64,000 bases of DNA from the NCBI GenBank assembly GCA_012959785.1, contig DUCM01000002.1:101291-165290 (forward strand). Direction: 5' to 3'. The notes under the pieces are model-generated. The model worked only from the letters and a program-made list of their open reading frames with translations, ran no database searches and had not been told where the DNA came from. Positions 25,859 through 35,156 of this stretch are shown piece by piece (the stretch's first letter is position 1; each line of letters begins with the position of its first letter). The DNA comes from Planctomycetota bacterium. GTDB taxonomy: Bacteria; Planctomycetota; UBA1135; GCA-002686595. A program made the translations under genes and the position numbers.

Positions 25859-27166
25859 CTACTGACGCACCATGCCCATGATCGGCAGGCGCCGTTCACC
25901 TTCACCTGCGAGGCTGGTTTCCATCACGGCCGTGCCGCGAATCAACCCCAAGAAGTCACCCACCTCGCCCTCGACGAAGACCCGCAGGCCGCCTTCTGAG
26001 AGAGGTTCGCTGCGCAGGGTCATGCCCGGCGGAGTTGAGTTTTCGACCACGGCGCGGGTCAACTCGAAGTCATTGCCATCGGCGCTCTTGAGCACCACCG
26101 AAAAGCTGATCCGGCCCCGCGGCTGGACCCGACCCACCGAAAACAGGTTGGGCTTGACCTCCAGGTCGCCAAAGATCGAGGCGCCCACATGCAAGAGCAC
26201 ATCGCGCTCCTGCACTTCTGCACCAGGCTCGCGGACGCCGCGCACCTTGGCGATCACCGAGACATTGAACATGCCCCAGGGAGCGCTGTCATCGAGGGTC
26301 AACTCGATGGTTCGCGTGCCGTCCACCGAGCGCCCGGTTTCCACCGCGGTCAGGTGCGGGTTGGTGCTTCTGAGATCGAGAAGTTCGAAGTCAGGGTCCA
26401 CGCAAGTCAGCTCAACCTGGGCCATCTTCTTCGTATAGAGCCGCACATTACCCAGGCGGGTGGGCTCTGGCTTGAAGGCTGCGAAGGGTGTGATGGTGGC
26501 CCGTATCATCAGGCGCGTGTAGAGCTCGCCCTCGTTATTCGAGGTGATCGTGATGGTCTTGATCTGCGGCCCAAACCCCTTGGGGTGCCACTCGACATGG
26601 ATCGTGCTGCCTTCGCCGGGCTCAAACTCCATGCGATCCAGTTCGGTGGTGGTGCACCCACAACTGGCCTTGACGAACTGAATGATGAGCTTCTGCTTGC
26701 CGGTGTTCGTGAACTTGAAACTGCCGGTCATGGTGTCCGTGTCCCAGACCTCGCCGAAGTCGATCTGGGTGTTCTCGACGGAAATGCGCGGGCCCTGGCC
26801 CTTGGGGCCGTCGTAGGCCACGCTCTTGCCCTGGTCAGCTTGCAGGGCAGCCTTGCGGTCGATCACGACCTGGCGCTGGCGTTCCTGCTCCTCGGTCAAT
26901 CCATATTTATTCTTCTGCGCGGCTGCCTTCTCCTTGGTCTGCCGAGCTTGCTGGGCCTGCTTCGCTGCCGCAGCCTGTTGCGCCTTGGCGGCGAGCATTT
27001 CTTGGCGTTGCGCCGCCAGGTCAACCTCATCGGAGCTCGAGTTATCGCCCTGTACGGCGGCGCCCACGGGAGCGGTCTCGCTCTGGGGCTGCTCTTGAGA
27101 TTCACTGCAAGCCACAGCGAGAAGCAGCGTGAGCAAACTGGCGAGTGCGAGGAAACGGGGCTTCAT
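25859..27166 (-). CDS. DUF1573 lipoprotein
   Basis: 435 residues with lipobox LAVAC (Cys20). A Gln/Ala/Lys-rich linker (about 50-110) includes repeated QQAAAAKQAQQA. A DUF1573 immunoglobulin-like domain starts near 128 (ENTQIDFGEVWDTDTMTGSFKFTNTG), followed by the conserved KASCGCTT and FEPGEGSTIHVEWHPKG. Two further beta-rich domains follow. DUF1573 proteins are abundant in Bacteroidetes and planctomycetes; their function is unknown, and an extracytoplasmic structural or adhesion role is usually assumed. It is first in a short operon with DUF3810. Confidence 0.88.
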   Translation of the reverse strand: MKPRFLALASLLTLLLAVACSESQEQPQSETAPVGAAVQGDNSSSDEVDLAAQRQEMLAAKAQQAAAAKQAQQARQTKEKAAAQKNKYGLTEEQERQRQVVIDRKAALQADQGKSVAYDGPKGQGPRISVENTQIDFGEVWDTDTMTGSFKFTNTGKQKLIIQFVKASCGCTTTELDRMEFEPGEGSTIHVEWHPKGFGPQIKTITITSNNEGELYTRLMIRATITPFAAFKPEPTRLGNVRLYTKKMAQVELTCVDPDFELLDLRSTNPHLTAVETGRSVDGTRTIELTLDDSAPWGMFNVSVIAKVRGVREPGAEVQERDVLLHVGASIFGDLEVKPNLFSVGRVQPRGRISFSVVLKSADGNDFELTRAVVENSTPPGMTLRSEPLSEGGLRVFVEGEVGDFLGLIRGTAVMETSLAGEGERRLPIMGMVRQ

Positions 27167-27494
27167 GGCAGGGCTAAGACGGTTGGAGGATCAGAAGGGC
27201 GGAAAACAGCAGCGGACTGGGTGCAACAGGACTGTACTTGATCGATCGAGAGCTGCACGAGGAGAACAGGGCCACAGCCCAAGCAGCGCCCATGCCACCT
27301 GTACGAAGCATGCCTGATGCCTGTGAGATCAGCCTGGATTTGATCGACTCCCTGGCCCGTGGACCTGATCGGAATCGCCCCCAAGAAGAGCCTCCGCGGC
27401 CAAAAAAGGCCCATGGAGGGTGCTTATGGCGGCCAGGAGCGGCCAGACAGCAGAGTGCCTACCCGCGGGAAGAATCTTCTTCGCGTGGAATCGG
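27167..27494. other. 328-base gap, no supported gene
   Basis: No frame here has convincing codon use or homology. It lies upstream of the DUF1573 gene on the minus strand, so its promoter should be near the left edge. An imperfect hairpin with an A6/T6 loop at about 27391-27419 (GGCC pairing GGCC) is the only structure seen; its role is unclear. Confidence 0.5.
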
Positions 27495-27860
27495 CTACTG
27501 GCCCAAGAGGCCGCGCAGCGTGTCCGCCAAACTGATGGGATCGAAGGGCTTGGCGAGGGTTTGGATGCCGTTCTCTTCTCCCAAGCTGGCTCGATCTTCG
27601 CGACTGCCCCGGGCGGTCAAGAAGATCACCGGAAGCCCCTTGGTGCGTTCGTCTGCCCGCAAGAGTTCGAGACAATGGGGCCCATCGATTCTGGGCATGA
27701 CCACATCGAGCAGAATGGCATCAAAGGAGCCCGCGGCGGCTGTCTCAACGATGGAGTCGCCCCCGGGAAGGGTGATCACCTGCATGCCCCCAACCTCTTC
27801 GAGGGCCAGGGTCAAGAGCAGGCGCTGGTCTGCGTCATCATCCACGACAAGGATCTTCAT
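27495..27860 (-). CDS. stand-alone response-regulator receiver domain
   Basis: 121 residues, a single CheY-like domain: VVDDDADQ (acidic pocket), AILLDVVMPRIDG (phospho-Asp near residue 52), FLTARGS (Thr/switch) and LAKPFDP (Lys near 105). No output domain is attached. It lies 154 bases downstream of a hybrid histidine kinase on the same strand and could be a phosphorelay partner of that kinase's Hpt domain (inference). Confidence 0.92.
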   Translation of the reverse strand: MKILVVDDDADQRLLLTLALEEVGGMQVITLPGGDSIVETAAAGSFDAILLDVVMPRIDGPHCLELLRADERTKGLPVIFLTARGSREDRASLGEENGIQTLAKPFDPISLADTLRGLLGQ

Positions 27861-28014
27861 GCCAGCTCATCTTACCAGAGTTGCGCCATGAATCCCGAGC
27901 GAACTGCATGTCCCCATCCCGCGGAGCGTGCCCTATTCTGGTGCAACCCGCACGCGAATCCGCATGAGCCGAGGACCTGCCGGGACCTGGGCCATGGTCG
28001 CCGACCCCAGTGGG

Positions 28015-30714
28015 TTAGCCCGAGTCGCCCAGGACCGCCTCGATCCTGGACAGCAACAGCGCCGTCAAGACTGTGATCTCCTCGATGGAGCTGGAGTCGC
28101 GGATCGCCCCCTCCACTTCGGCAGCTGCGAGGGAGAGCTCGGGCATACCGTAGCTCCCCGCGGAGCCGTGCATCTTGTGGGCAAGCGTCTCGAGACCCTC
28201 GAGGTCACCGCGAGACAAGCACTCAGTCAACTCCCCGCTGAAGCTGGCCAGGGTTCTCTTGTAATTCTGGACGAGCTTCGCGAGGGAGACGCGCACTTTG
28301 GCCGAAGGAGCCGCGAACTCCGGCTCCTGGACCGTTCGAGGACGCCACCCCGATCGTTTGAGCTCGGCTCGCAGTTCGCCCAGGAGTTGCTCCCTGCCAA
28401 TCGGCTTGCCTATGTAGGCGCTGCAGCCCGATTCGATGCAGCGCTCGGCGTCTCCGCTCATCGTATGCGCAGTCAACGCGATGATCGGAACCTCGACGCC
28501 CATCTGCCTGAGTTTCTTCGTCGCGGTGTAGCCGTCCATCACCGGCATGCGCATGTCCATAAGGATGGCATCGAAGGCCTGGCCGGCCTCGCTGTAGGCC
28601 TGCACACCCTCCTCTCCATTGTTCGCGATAGCCACATCGGCTCCAGCGGCGCGCAGGAAAAACTCGATGATCCGGCGGTTGTCTTGGCTGTCATCGACCA
28701 CCAGGACTGAAACGCCCTTGAGGTCGACTTCACAGGAGTCCGCAGCGCCCTCGGACGCAACATCTTGCTCCTCATCCACTGCCGCGTCGGAAGCGAGATC
28801 GAGGGGATGATGAACGGTGAACTCAGAGCCGACCCCAAGGGTCGACTGGACAGTGATATCGCCGCCGAGGATGCGCGCAAGACGCCGCGATATGTCCAAG
28901 CCCAAGCCCGTGCCCCCGAGTTCGGCCGCGCGGCTGGTGTGGACTTGGGTGAAGGGCTGGAAGAGAACCGGAAAGTCCTTCTCCGAGATCCCGATCCCGG
29001 TGTCACGGACCGACAAGTTCAACACCTCAACGCCCCCAGGAGAGGCCTGGCCCAGGCTCAAGTGCATCCTGACCTGACCGCTGTCTGTGAACTTGATCGC
29101 GTTGCCCAGGAGATTAATCATCACCTGCTTGAGCCGGATCCTGTCCGTCACGATTCTCTCGGGTAGAGGCCCCTCTCGCACCACGGTCAGCGCGAGCCCC
29201 TTTTCCTTCGCCGATGCAGCCATCAGTGCCTGGACCTCCTCGACGAGTTTGTCGAGGGAGTGGCTCTGCAACTGCACGACGATTTCGTCCGCCTCGATCT
29301 TGGAGAGGTCGAGAATGTCGTTGATCAGGAGCAGCAAGTGATCGGCATTGAGATGCAAACGCCCAAGGTACTCGCGAATCTCTCCCCCGAGATCGGGCAC
29401 ATCCTGCTCGAGGATTTCCAGGTAGCCCAAGAGGGCGGTCATGGGAGTGCGAATCTCATGGCTCATGCTCGCCAAGAAGCGCGACTTGGCCTGGTTCGCC
29501 TCGACGGCGACCTGCTCTGCCTCCTGGAGTTCGGCGTTAGTCGCCTGCAACTCCTCTTGTTGCTCGGCCATTCGGCCTTGTTGCAAAATGAGCTTCGTGT
29601 TCACGCTCTCGAGTTCCTGGGAGTTCTCGCGCAAGCGCGCCTCAGCCTTCGTCCGCTCCGCAATCTCATCCCGTAGATCGGCTGTGCGATCGATGACACG
29701 CGCCTCAAGTTCCTGTCCAGCACTCTGGAGCGATTGCTCGCGCTGGCGAACCTTGTCGCGCATCCCGTTGAAGGCTTGGGCCAGATCGCGAAACTCTCGC
29801 AGCAACTGCTTTTGAGGAATGGGAGCGTTGCTGTCGGCCTCGGCGCCCGAGATTTGGGAAGCTGCGCTGTGCAGCTTCTGTAGGGGCTTTGTGAAAAACC
29901 GGCGGCCGAAGAGAACCGCGATCAAGAGCCCCACTGCATCGAGGCAGCCAATAATGAAAATCAATTCCCAGAGGATGTCCTCGTAGCCGCTCGTGATCGC
30001 ATCGCCGGCGACTCGAAACCTGATGCCGATGCCGTACTCAGCTGAGGAGGCGCTGCGCCAGGGGCCATCCACCTCCCGCCCGAAGCTCGCGAGAAGGACC
30101 GTTCCCTGAAAGATCTCGGTTTGGCCATGCAGGTCGAGAGTTGAGAGCCGTCCTTCCGAGCGCACGAGTGCGATGGGGATATCGACGGCAAGAACGCCCT
30201 CAAAATGGCTGTTGTATCTGACCGGCACAGCGATCCGCCAGTAGCGTTCATGCCCCTCTTCGAGGACCTCGATCCTCTCATGAATAATCTCCCTGACCCA
30301 CCGCGCCTCGATGCGAGAACCGTCAAGGCTGCCATCGGTGGAGTGAATCACACGCCCCTCGAAGTCGAAGAGCACCAGTCGGTGCTTGTAACCGAGAATT
30401 GAGATCGTGCTCATCACATCAACCAGGTCGACGAGCAACATCTCCGGCTGCATTACTGCCTGAGCGATCAAGGGGTGAGCCGCATAGTCCTTAAGGACCG
30501 CTACGCGGTTACCAATGAAGGCATCCACACTACGCCCAATGGCCTCTACCGTTCGAGATTTGGTCTGTTCGATGGTGCGCAGCCGCACGCGTTCACCGCC
30601 CCGCACAACGAGCGCCAAAGAGATCCCGCCGATCACGAGAAGGCCAGCCGAGTTGAACAGAACCATTGCCCATGATGTGCGAATCCCGCGGGCCATGATC
30701 CTCTTGTACGGCAT
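28015..30714 (-). CDS. hybrid sensor histidine kinase (sensor-HAMP-HisKA-HATPase-REC-Hpt)
   Basis: 899 residues. A first helix at about 13-36 and a second at 250-275 flank a periplasmic Cache-like sensor domain. Then come HAMP, a long coiled coil (330-400), HisKA with SMSHEIRTPMTALLGYL (His near 418), HATPase (N box NLLGNAIKF, DTGIGI, GGTGLGLDI), REC (VLVVDDSQDN, DAILMDMRMPVMDG, ALTAH, GKPIG) and a C-terminal Hpt domain with LAHKMHGSAGSYG. The full relay His-Asp-His is intact. It starts eight bases after the stop of a periplasmic binding-protein gene, its likely ligand-sensing partner. A start at 30696 is also possible. Confidence 0.93.
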   Translation of the reverse strand: MPYKRIMARGIRTSWAMVLFNSAGLLVIGGISLALVVRGGERVRLRTIEQTKSRTVEAIGRSVDAFIGNRVAVLKDYAAHPLIAQAVMQPEMLLVDLVDVMSTISILGYKHRLVLFDFEGRVIHSTDGSLDGSRIEARWVREIIHERIEVLEEGHERYWRIAVPVRYNSHFEGVLAVDIPIALVRSEGRLSTLDLHGQTEIFQGTVLLASFGREVDGPWRSASSAEYGIGIRFRVAGDAITSGYEDILWELIFIIGCLDAVGLLIAVLFGRRFFTKPLQKLHSAASQISGAEADSNAPIPQKQLLREFRDLAQAFNGMRDKVRQREQSLQSAGQELEARVIDRTADLRDEIAERTKAEARLRENSQELESVNTKLILQQGRMAEQQEELQATNAELQEAEQVAVEANQAKSRFLASMSHEIRTPMTALLGYLEILEQDVPDLGGEIREYLGRLHLNADHLLLLINDILDLSKIEADEIVVQLQSHSLDKLVEEVQALMAASAKEKGLALTVVREGPLPERIVTDRIRLKQVMINLLGNAIKFTDSGQVRMHLSLGQASPGGVEVLNLSVRDTGIGISEKDFPVLFQPFTQVHTSRAAELGGTGLGLDISRRLARILGGDITVQSTLGVGSEFTVHHPLDLASDAAVDEEQDVASEGAADSCEVDLKGVSVLVVDDSQDNRRIIEFFLRAAGADVAIANNGEEGVQAYSEAGQAFDAILMDMRMPVMDGYTATKKLRQMGVEVPIIALTAHTMSGDAERCIESGCSAYIGKPIGREQLLGELRAELKRSGWRPRTVQEPEFAAPSAKVRVSLAKLVQNYKRTLASFSGELTECLSRGDLEGLETLAHKMHGSAGSYGMPELSLAAAEVEGAIRDSSSIEEITVLTALLLSRIEAVLGDSG

Positions 30715-30722
30715 CGACGGGG

Positions 30723-31961
30723 CTAGTCTCGGATCACAATGATCTCGCCCCGCTCTCCGTAGTGCGCCATCACGAGGTCCTCGATGTGAAGAGCCTCGTG
30801 GGCATCGGGGTGGTCCTCATCCGAGGCGCAAAAGGGCCTCTTGTAGGTCTTGATCAGCCCGTGGATCGGCTTGTCAAGGTCTTCAAGCGCCAGCCTCAGG
30901 CGCCGACGGTCCTTGCATATATCCCCGCTGAACTCAGTCTTGTTCGCCGCGGCGACCAAGAGCAAGGTCAGGTCATAGGCGTGGATGAAGCCCGTGGGTG
31001 CCTTGATGTCGTAGGCGTCCTCAATCAGCCCCGGGAAGAGCAGTTTGGCGCGGGCGAGCACCTCCTTGCCCTTTTCGTCATCGGGTTGATCGAGGAAGGA
31101 AAAGCTAGTCTGGAGAAATTCGAGAGAGAAGCCCTCGGTCGCTCGCAAATCCGCTCCGATCACCTCTGGAAAGTCGCCTCCAGTGATTCCCCAGTGGCTA
31201 CAGATGGGCCGGCGCAAGTTGCGCTCAATGGTGGTCATGGCCCGGGCGAAGGTCTTGCCTTCGGGGGCGTTACCCACGAAGAAGATCACATCAGCACCGG
31301 ACCTCGCGAGATCGCGCAGGATGATTCTCGCCGACTCTTCGGTCAGGCCCCAGTTGAACCAGGTCGTCGAGACAGCATCGGCCTTCAGGTCCTTCAGGGC
31401 CGCGGTCATGGTGCGTTCGTTCGACTTACCCCAACCGGTTTTCTCGAGCAAGAGCGCCGGAGCGCGGTGGCCGCGGCGCAGAATCGCATGTTGACTGATG
31501 ACACGGCCCGCCTTGGTGTCGTCGATCGAGAGTCGAAAGATCCAGTTTTCGCGTGTCGGGTGACGGGTGATGGGCCCCGCGGCCGCCCAGGGGTCGAGCA
31601 CGAGGATCTGCTCCTCGTTGATCATTGCCAAGTTGGCCAGCAAGGGCGGCGAGTGCAGCCCGGAAAAGACGACCAGGGCATGCTTGTCCTCGAGGTACTC
31701 CTCCAAGTGCTTAGTGCTACGGCGAGTGTTTCCGCGGTGATCGCGGATCACGAGTTCAACCTCGTGTCCCCCGAGACGGTCCTGCACCTCCGAGAGAGCG
31801 GTGCGGATCCCCCACTCGATCGCCTTGCCAGACTCTACGACTCCCGTCCGATCGGCGTCGAGGTAGATCCGGAGCTTGCCCGCTGCCGCGTTGTTCACGG
31901 GATCGAAAGAGCTCAACAAGAGGAGCCCAAAAGCCCCCAGAATCGCTGCCACTATGTGCAT
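30723..31961 (-). CDS. periplasmic ligand-binding protein (branched-chain amino acid ABC type)
   Basis: 412 residues. The start at 31961 has GGAG six bases upstream and opens a signal peptide (MHIVAAILGAFGLLLLSS). The remainder fits a type I periplasmic binding fold (LivJ/urea-binding-like): LRIYLDADRTG, DHRGNTRRSTKHLEEYL, VFSGLHSPPLLANL and VIFFVGNAPEGKTFARAM. No ABC permease or ATPase gene is nearby. The hybrid kinase gene follows after eight bases, so it may feed a sensor instead of a transporter. The ligand cannot be inferred. Confidence 0.85.
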   Translation of the reverse strand: MHIVAAILGAFGLLLLSSFDPVNNAAAGKLRIYLDADRTGVVESGKAIEWGIRTALSEVQDRLGGHEVELVIRDHRGNTRRSTKHLEEYLEDKHALVVFSGLHSPPLLANLAMINEEQILVLDPWAAAGPITRHPTRENWIFRLSIDDTKAGRVISQHAILRRGHRAPALLLEKTGWGKSNERTMTAALKDLKADAVSTTWFNWGLTEESARIILRDLARSGADVIFFVGNAPEGKTFARAMTTIERNLRRPICSHWGITGGDFPEVIGADLRATEGFSLEFLQTSFSFLDQPDDEKGKEVLARAKLLFPGLIEDAYDIKAPTGFIHAYDLTLLLVAAANKTEFSGDICKDRRRLRLALEDLDKPIHGLIKTYKRPFCASDEDHPDAHEALHIEDLVMAHYGERGEIIVIRD

Positions 31962-32275
31962 GGATGACTCCTTGAGAAAAAATCGCCCTGGGCCTTGCCG
32001 CGCCCACATCGTGGGTCCGAGGAGGGCCCGCTTGGGCTGCAACGCAGTTGAAGGGAGGTGCAGTCTAGCCCCCGCCGAAGAAGGCGGGACCGATTCGCGT
32101 GGATGCCGACATGGATGCCGACAAGAAAAGAGCCGCGGTGCAAAGGATGTGCCGCGCCATGAATTCTCAGTATACGCCTGCCGCAAAGCCAGGGCAAAGC
32201 CCAGCGAGACAAGCCCTCTCACCTGCTCAGGCAGGCCGTAGCGGCACGTGCCGTCGCTGCTGGAGCCATCGCCGC
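31962..32275. other. 314-base gap, likely promoter region of the binding-protein/kinase operon
   Basis: No supported gene. The frames through here are continuations of the flanking genes. A short direct repeat ATGGATGCCGAC occurs twice at about 32101-32120. No clear terminator was seen for the homocysteine methyltransferase gene, which ends at 32276. Confidence 0.45.
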
Positions 32276-33241
32276 TCACACTTCCCCGGCGTCTTTCTCC
32301 TGCCACAAACTCTGCGCCATGGTCCGGATGTGCTGGGGCCCCATGCGGCAGCATCCGCCGATGAGCGTAGCGCCCCGGGCGTACCACTCAAGGGCCGCGC
32401 GGCCGCATTCGGAGGAGCTGACCGTGCCATGCCAGATGCCCGTCTCGGCCTCGAAGCTCTCGCCTGAATTGGGGTAGACGACAACTGCCTTTTTCGGCGC
32501 TGCGTCCTTCAGGACATCGATGATCGCGGTGATGAAACGGGGTGCCGTGCAGTTGACGCCCACCGCAAAAACCCTTGGGTGCTCGGCGAATAACTCCGCG
32601 GCGGCGCGGATCGAGCTGCCGTCATGGAGCCGAACACCATCCGCACAGGAAAAACTGATCCAGGCCGGAGTCGCCACTCCATCAAGCAGATCGCACAAAA
32701 CCCGCGCTTCCTGCAGGCTCGGGATCGTCTCGCAGGCCAGGATGTCCGCCCCGCTCCGGTCCAAAAGAGCCAGACGACCGCGGTGGAAATCGCTCAGAGC
32801 GGCATCGCCAATACCGTAGTCCCCGGTGTATTCCGAGCCGTCCGCGAGAGCTGCGCCAAAGGGCCCCAAGCTCGCCGCGACCAGAACTGGAGAGCAACGG
32901 CTGCCCTCCATGGCCGCCCCTTCCTCCCGCGCCTGGACTGCGAGTCGCACGGATGCGACGAGCAGCTCCTCCAATAGCCCCCCATCGGTGCCCCTCCGCT
33001 CTAGCCCCATGGCCGACAACTGATAGCTCGCCGTGATGAGCACCTCGGCGCCGGCTTTCAGGAAGGCACGGTGCGCGGCCCGGATGGCCTGGGGCTCCTT
33101 CAGGAGCAACTCGGCGCTCCACAGGGGCGTGTCGAGGTCAAAGCCCTGCGCCTCTAACTCCGTCGCCAACCCACCGTCCAGGAGAATAGGCTTCCCTCGA
33201 GCAAGGGACTCGGCAAGCGGTGTTTGGGGAGGGTGGACCAC
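32276..33241 (-). CDS. mmuM: homocysteine S-methyltransferase (MmuM/BHMT type)
   Basis: About 321 residues from a GTG at 33241; an ATG at 33283 is also in frame but adds a Cys-rich, non-family segment. The fold begins ILLDGGLATELEAQGFDL. Zinc ligands are VGVNCTAP and IGGCCRMGP. ITASYQLS and ACETIPSLQEA also fit the family. It transfers a methyl group to homocysteine from S-methylmethionine, S-adenosylmethionine or a betaine; which donor cannot be told. It stands alone between two spacers. Confidence 0.88.
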   Translation of the reverse strand: MVHPPQTPLAESLARGKPILLDGGLATELEAQGFDLDTPLWSAELLLKEPQAIRAAHRAFLKAGAEVLITASYQLSAMGLERRGTDGGLLEELLVASVRLAVQAREEGAAMEGSRCSPVLVAASLGPFGAALADGSEYTGDYGIGDAALSDFHRGRLALLDRSGADILACETIPSLQEARVLCDLLDGVATPAWISFSCADGVRLHDGSSIRAAAELFAEHPRVFAVGVNCTAPRFITAIIDVLKDAAPKKAVVVYPNSGESFEAETGIWHGTVSSSECGRAALEWYARGATLIGGCCRMGPQHIRTMAQSLWQEKDAGEV

Positions 33242-33529
33242 GGCACAACCATGGTAGCAGGCTGGCTGGCAACTCCCAGCCAAGACAGGACTCGCCGTCC
33301 ATCAGGGCTCACCCTCGCTGCAACTTCATCGCTTTAGCAAGAACTCGGCACATTCATGAATAGTCTGCGCGACCCCTCTCCCCTGCTAACGCAAGCCCAT
33401 GCCGAGATTGGGAACTGATTGGGGATTCCGGCCGACGGTGTTTGCAGGTGCTGTGTGATAACCGCTAAACAGGAATCACATCTAGACAAATGACATCAGC
33501 TTGGTAACTGGCAGGAGGCAAGCGCATGA
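33242..33529. other. 288-base spacer before the pbpC remnant
   Basis: No gene is supported. A small GGCTGG / CCAGCC hairpin lies at about 33262-33279. An AGGAGG followed eight bases later by ATG (33526) looks like a good translation start, but the frame it opens is a shadow of the pbpC remnant. Confidence 0.4.
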
Positions 33530-33793
33530 AGGTGTCTTTGGATACACAAGGCGAGCAGGGCCCAGGCTGCGCCCGAATTTTGCTGGAAGACCGGCACCAG
33601 TTCCGGTTTTCGCGACGCCTGGGCCCTGGGCCACAACGAACGCTTCGCCGTGGGAGTCTGGGTGGGCTGCCTCTCCGGTGCCGACGATCCCGCCTTCGTG
33701 GGCAGCGAGGCCGCCGCGCCCCTCTTGGCCCAACTCTTCCGCACAAAATCACTCGCCGGCCAGCCGCTACGCCCTCTTGAGGCTTGCGACTGA
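33530..33793 (+). pseudogene. remnant of penicillin-binding protein 1C (pbpC), C-terminal transpeptidase piece
   Basis: In the frame of 33587 the sequence reads APEFCWKTGTSSGFRDAWAL then GHNERFAVGVWVG and AFVGSEAAAPLLAQLF, ending at a TGA near 33793. This is the KTG-box region of the transpeptidase domain of PBP1C. No start codon precedes it: a stop lies at 33527. The other roughly 600 residues of the protein are absent. It is a fragment left by deletion or a misplaced copy, and should not be annotated as a gene. A functional pbpC may exist elsewhere. Confidence 0.85.
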
Positions 33794-33859
33794 CCGGCTC
33801 ACGACAGCAAGGTGCAACACCCAGTCACACCACGGGTCAAAGGGAATCAGTGGGCGCGC

Positions 33860-34894
33860 TCAGGGAATGTGGGTCACCGCCATGGCATCGGTCAAGGAAC
33901 CGCCACCAACGCCCTGAGGGTCGCGCTGGAAGAGTTGCCAGTAGGTCGTGGTACCCGGACTGATAGTGGGAGCCCCGGCGGGCATGTTGTTGTAGTCGAC
34001 TGTAAAGGAGAAGATGCTGTTGGGACTGGGGCTGGTTATTCCCACAGGCATGCGGGCGAGACCGCCGCTCACGCACAGGCGACCAAAGGGCAGGCTGACG
34101 ACCGCATTGCCACTGCCGATGACAAAGAATGCGGGCTGGTTGGGGACCAAGAGGTTGCCAGTGAGGGTGAGATTGTTGGCCGCGATCGAGTCGCTGCCAC
34201 TGCAAGAGATGAAGCTCGCCAAGCCAAGAGAGTTGAGCTCGGGAGGAAAACAATAGCGAACGCCAGCACAGACATCTCCCGTGCGAACGACCTGTATGCC
34301 GTTCACAGCACCACCCACACCTCCGACCGGATTTGCGGCTCGGCCGCGGATGAGCAGCGTGCCGGTGCTCTGGAATGAGATGGTGTGGGTCGAGTAGGTT
34401 AGTCCCGCTTGCGGGGCTCCCGGCCAGAAGCTAGCGCCGAGCTCTTGGACGCCTTCATTCGAACCATCCACCCTGATCTGTGTGCGCCAAACGCCATTGG
34501 TCGGAGGGTGGTAGGAGTGAACATGCACCGTGTACTCGCCGGGTATCAGGCCCGTGAAAGTGTAGGTCTTGTTGGGGTTGAGCAGCGCGAAGTCGCTGTA
34601 CATCTCACTGTCCGGCGCTGGCACACCGGGACTGAACAAACCGTTGCCTTGGAAGTTCACGATCGAGAGGCTGATCGCAGTGGCCTGGCCGCTGACACTC
34701 AAGATATCCAGGGACGGGATGTCTGTGAACGAATTCCAGAGTCCGTTCTGGAGACCACCAGCCGTGTAGGAATTGGGAGCCGTGATTACATTATCGAAGC
34801 GGTCCATGTCGACATTGAAGCTCTGCGCAGGAACCGATGAGGCCATCAGCGCCATGCCGATACATGTAAGAAGTTTACGGTTTGAATGTTTCAT
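33860..34894 (-). CDS. secreted beta-rich protein of unknown function
   Basis: 344 residues with a signal peptide ending near residue 23 (ASSVPAQS). The N-terminal part (about 25-200) is Asn/Thr/Gly-rich and beta-predicted, with YTFTGLIPGEYTVHVHSY like an extracellular binding module. After CAGVRYCFPPELNS a second module (about 212-340) resembles the C-terminal domain of the 40443-41510 protein: Ser/Asn-rich, NNLTLTGNLL, FGRLCVSGG and TYWQLFQRDP. Both are probably surface or exported proteins of one family. Function not known. Confidence 0.7.
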   Translation of the reverse strand: MKHSNRKLLTCIGMALMASSVPAQSFNVDMDRFDNVITAPNSYTAGGLQNGLWNSFTDIPSLDILSVSGQATAISLSIVNFQGNGLFSPGVPAPDSEMYSDFALLNPNKTYTFTGLIPGEYTVHVHSYHPPTNGVWRTQIRVDGSNEGVQELGASFWPGAPQAGLTYSTHTISFQSTGTLLIRGRAANPVGGVGGAVNGIQVVRTGDVCAGVRYCFPPELNSLGLASFISCSGSDSIAANNLTLTGNLLVPNQPAFFVIGSGNAVVSLPFGRLCVSGGLARMPVGITSPSPNSIFSFTVDYNNMPAGAPTISPGTTTYWQLFQRDPQGVGGGSLTDAMAVTHIP

Positions 34895-35156
34895 GGGATG
34901 GTCCTTGCAAGGGTTTAGGGGCTTGGCTTTTTATTGGGGCTCGTGCTCATGCGGTGTTCCAGCAATCTCAGAACGCCTCCTCACTACCCAGGCGTGTTGC
35001 CTCCCGGTGTGTTACACCCCGCGCCAGATGAATTCTTGGAGAGGCAACCAGGCCTCGAGCTGAAACCGATTCTTGCGAGTACTTGCTGCGTCCCGCACCC
35101 GCGCTGCGCGGCTGTTACCCTGCCCTCCCCATTCCCCCACGACGAATCCCTCTGCC

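Noticed and set aside
33526..33780. Small plus-strand gene with AGGAGG eight bases before an ATG
   Set aside because: The frame is a shadow of the pbpC remnant, which is in another frame and has real homology.
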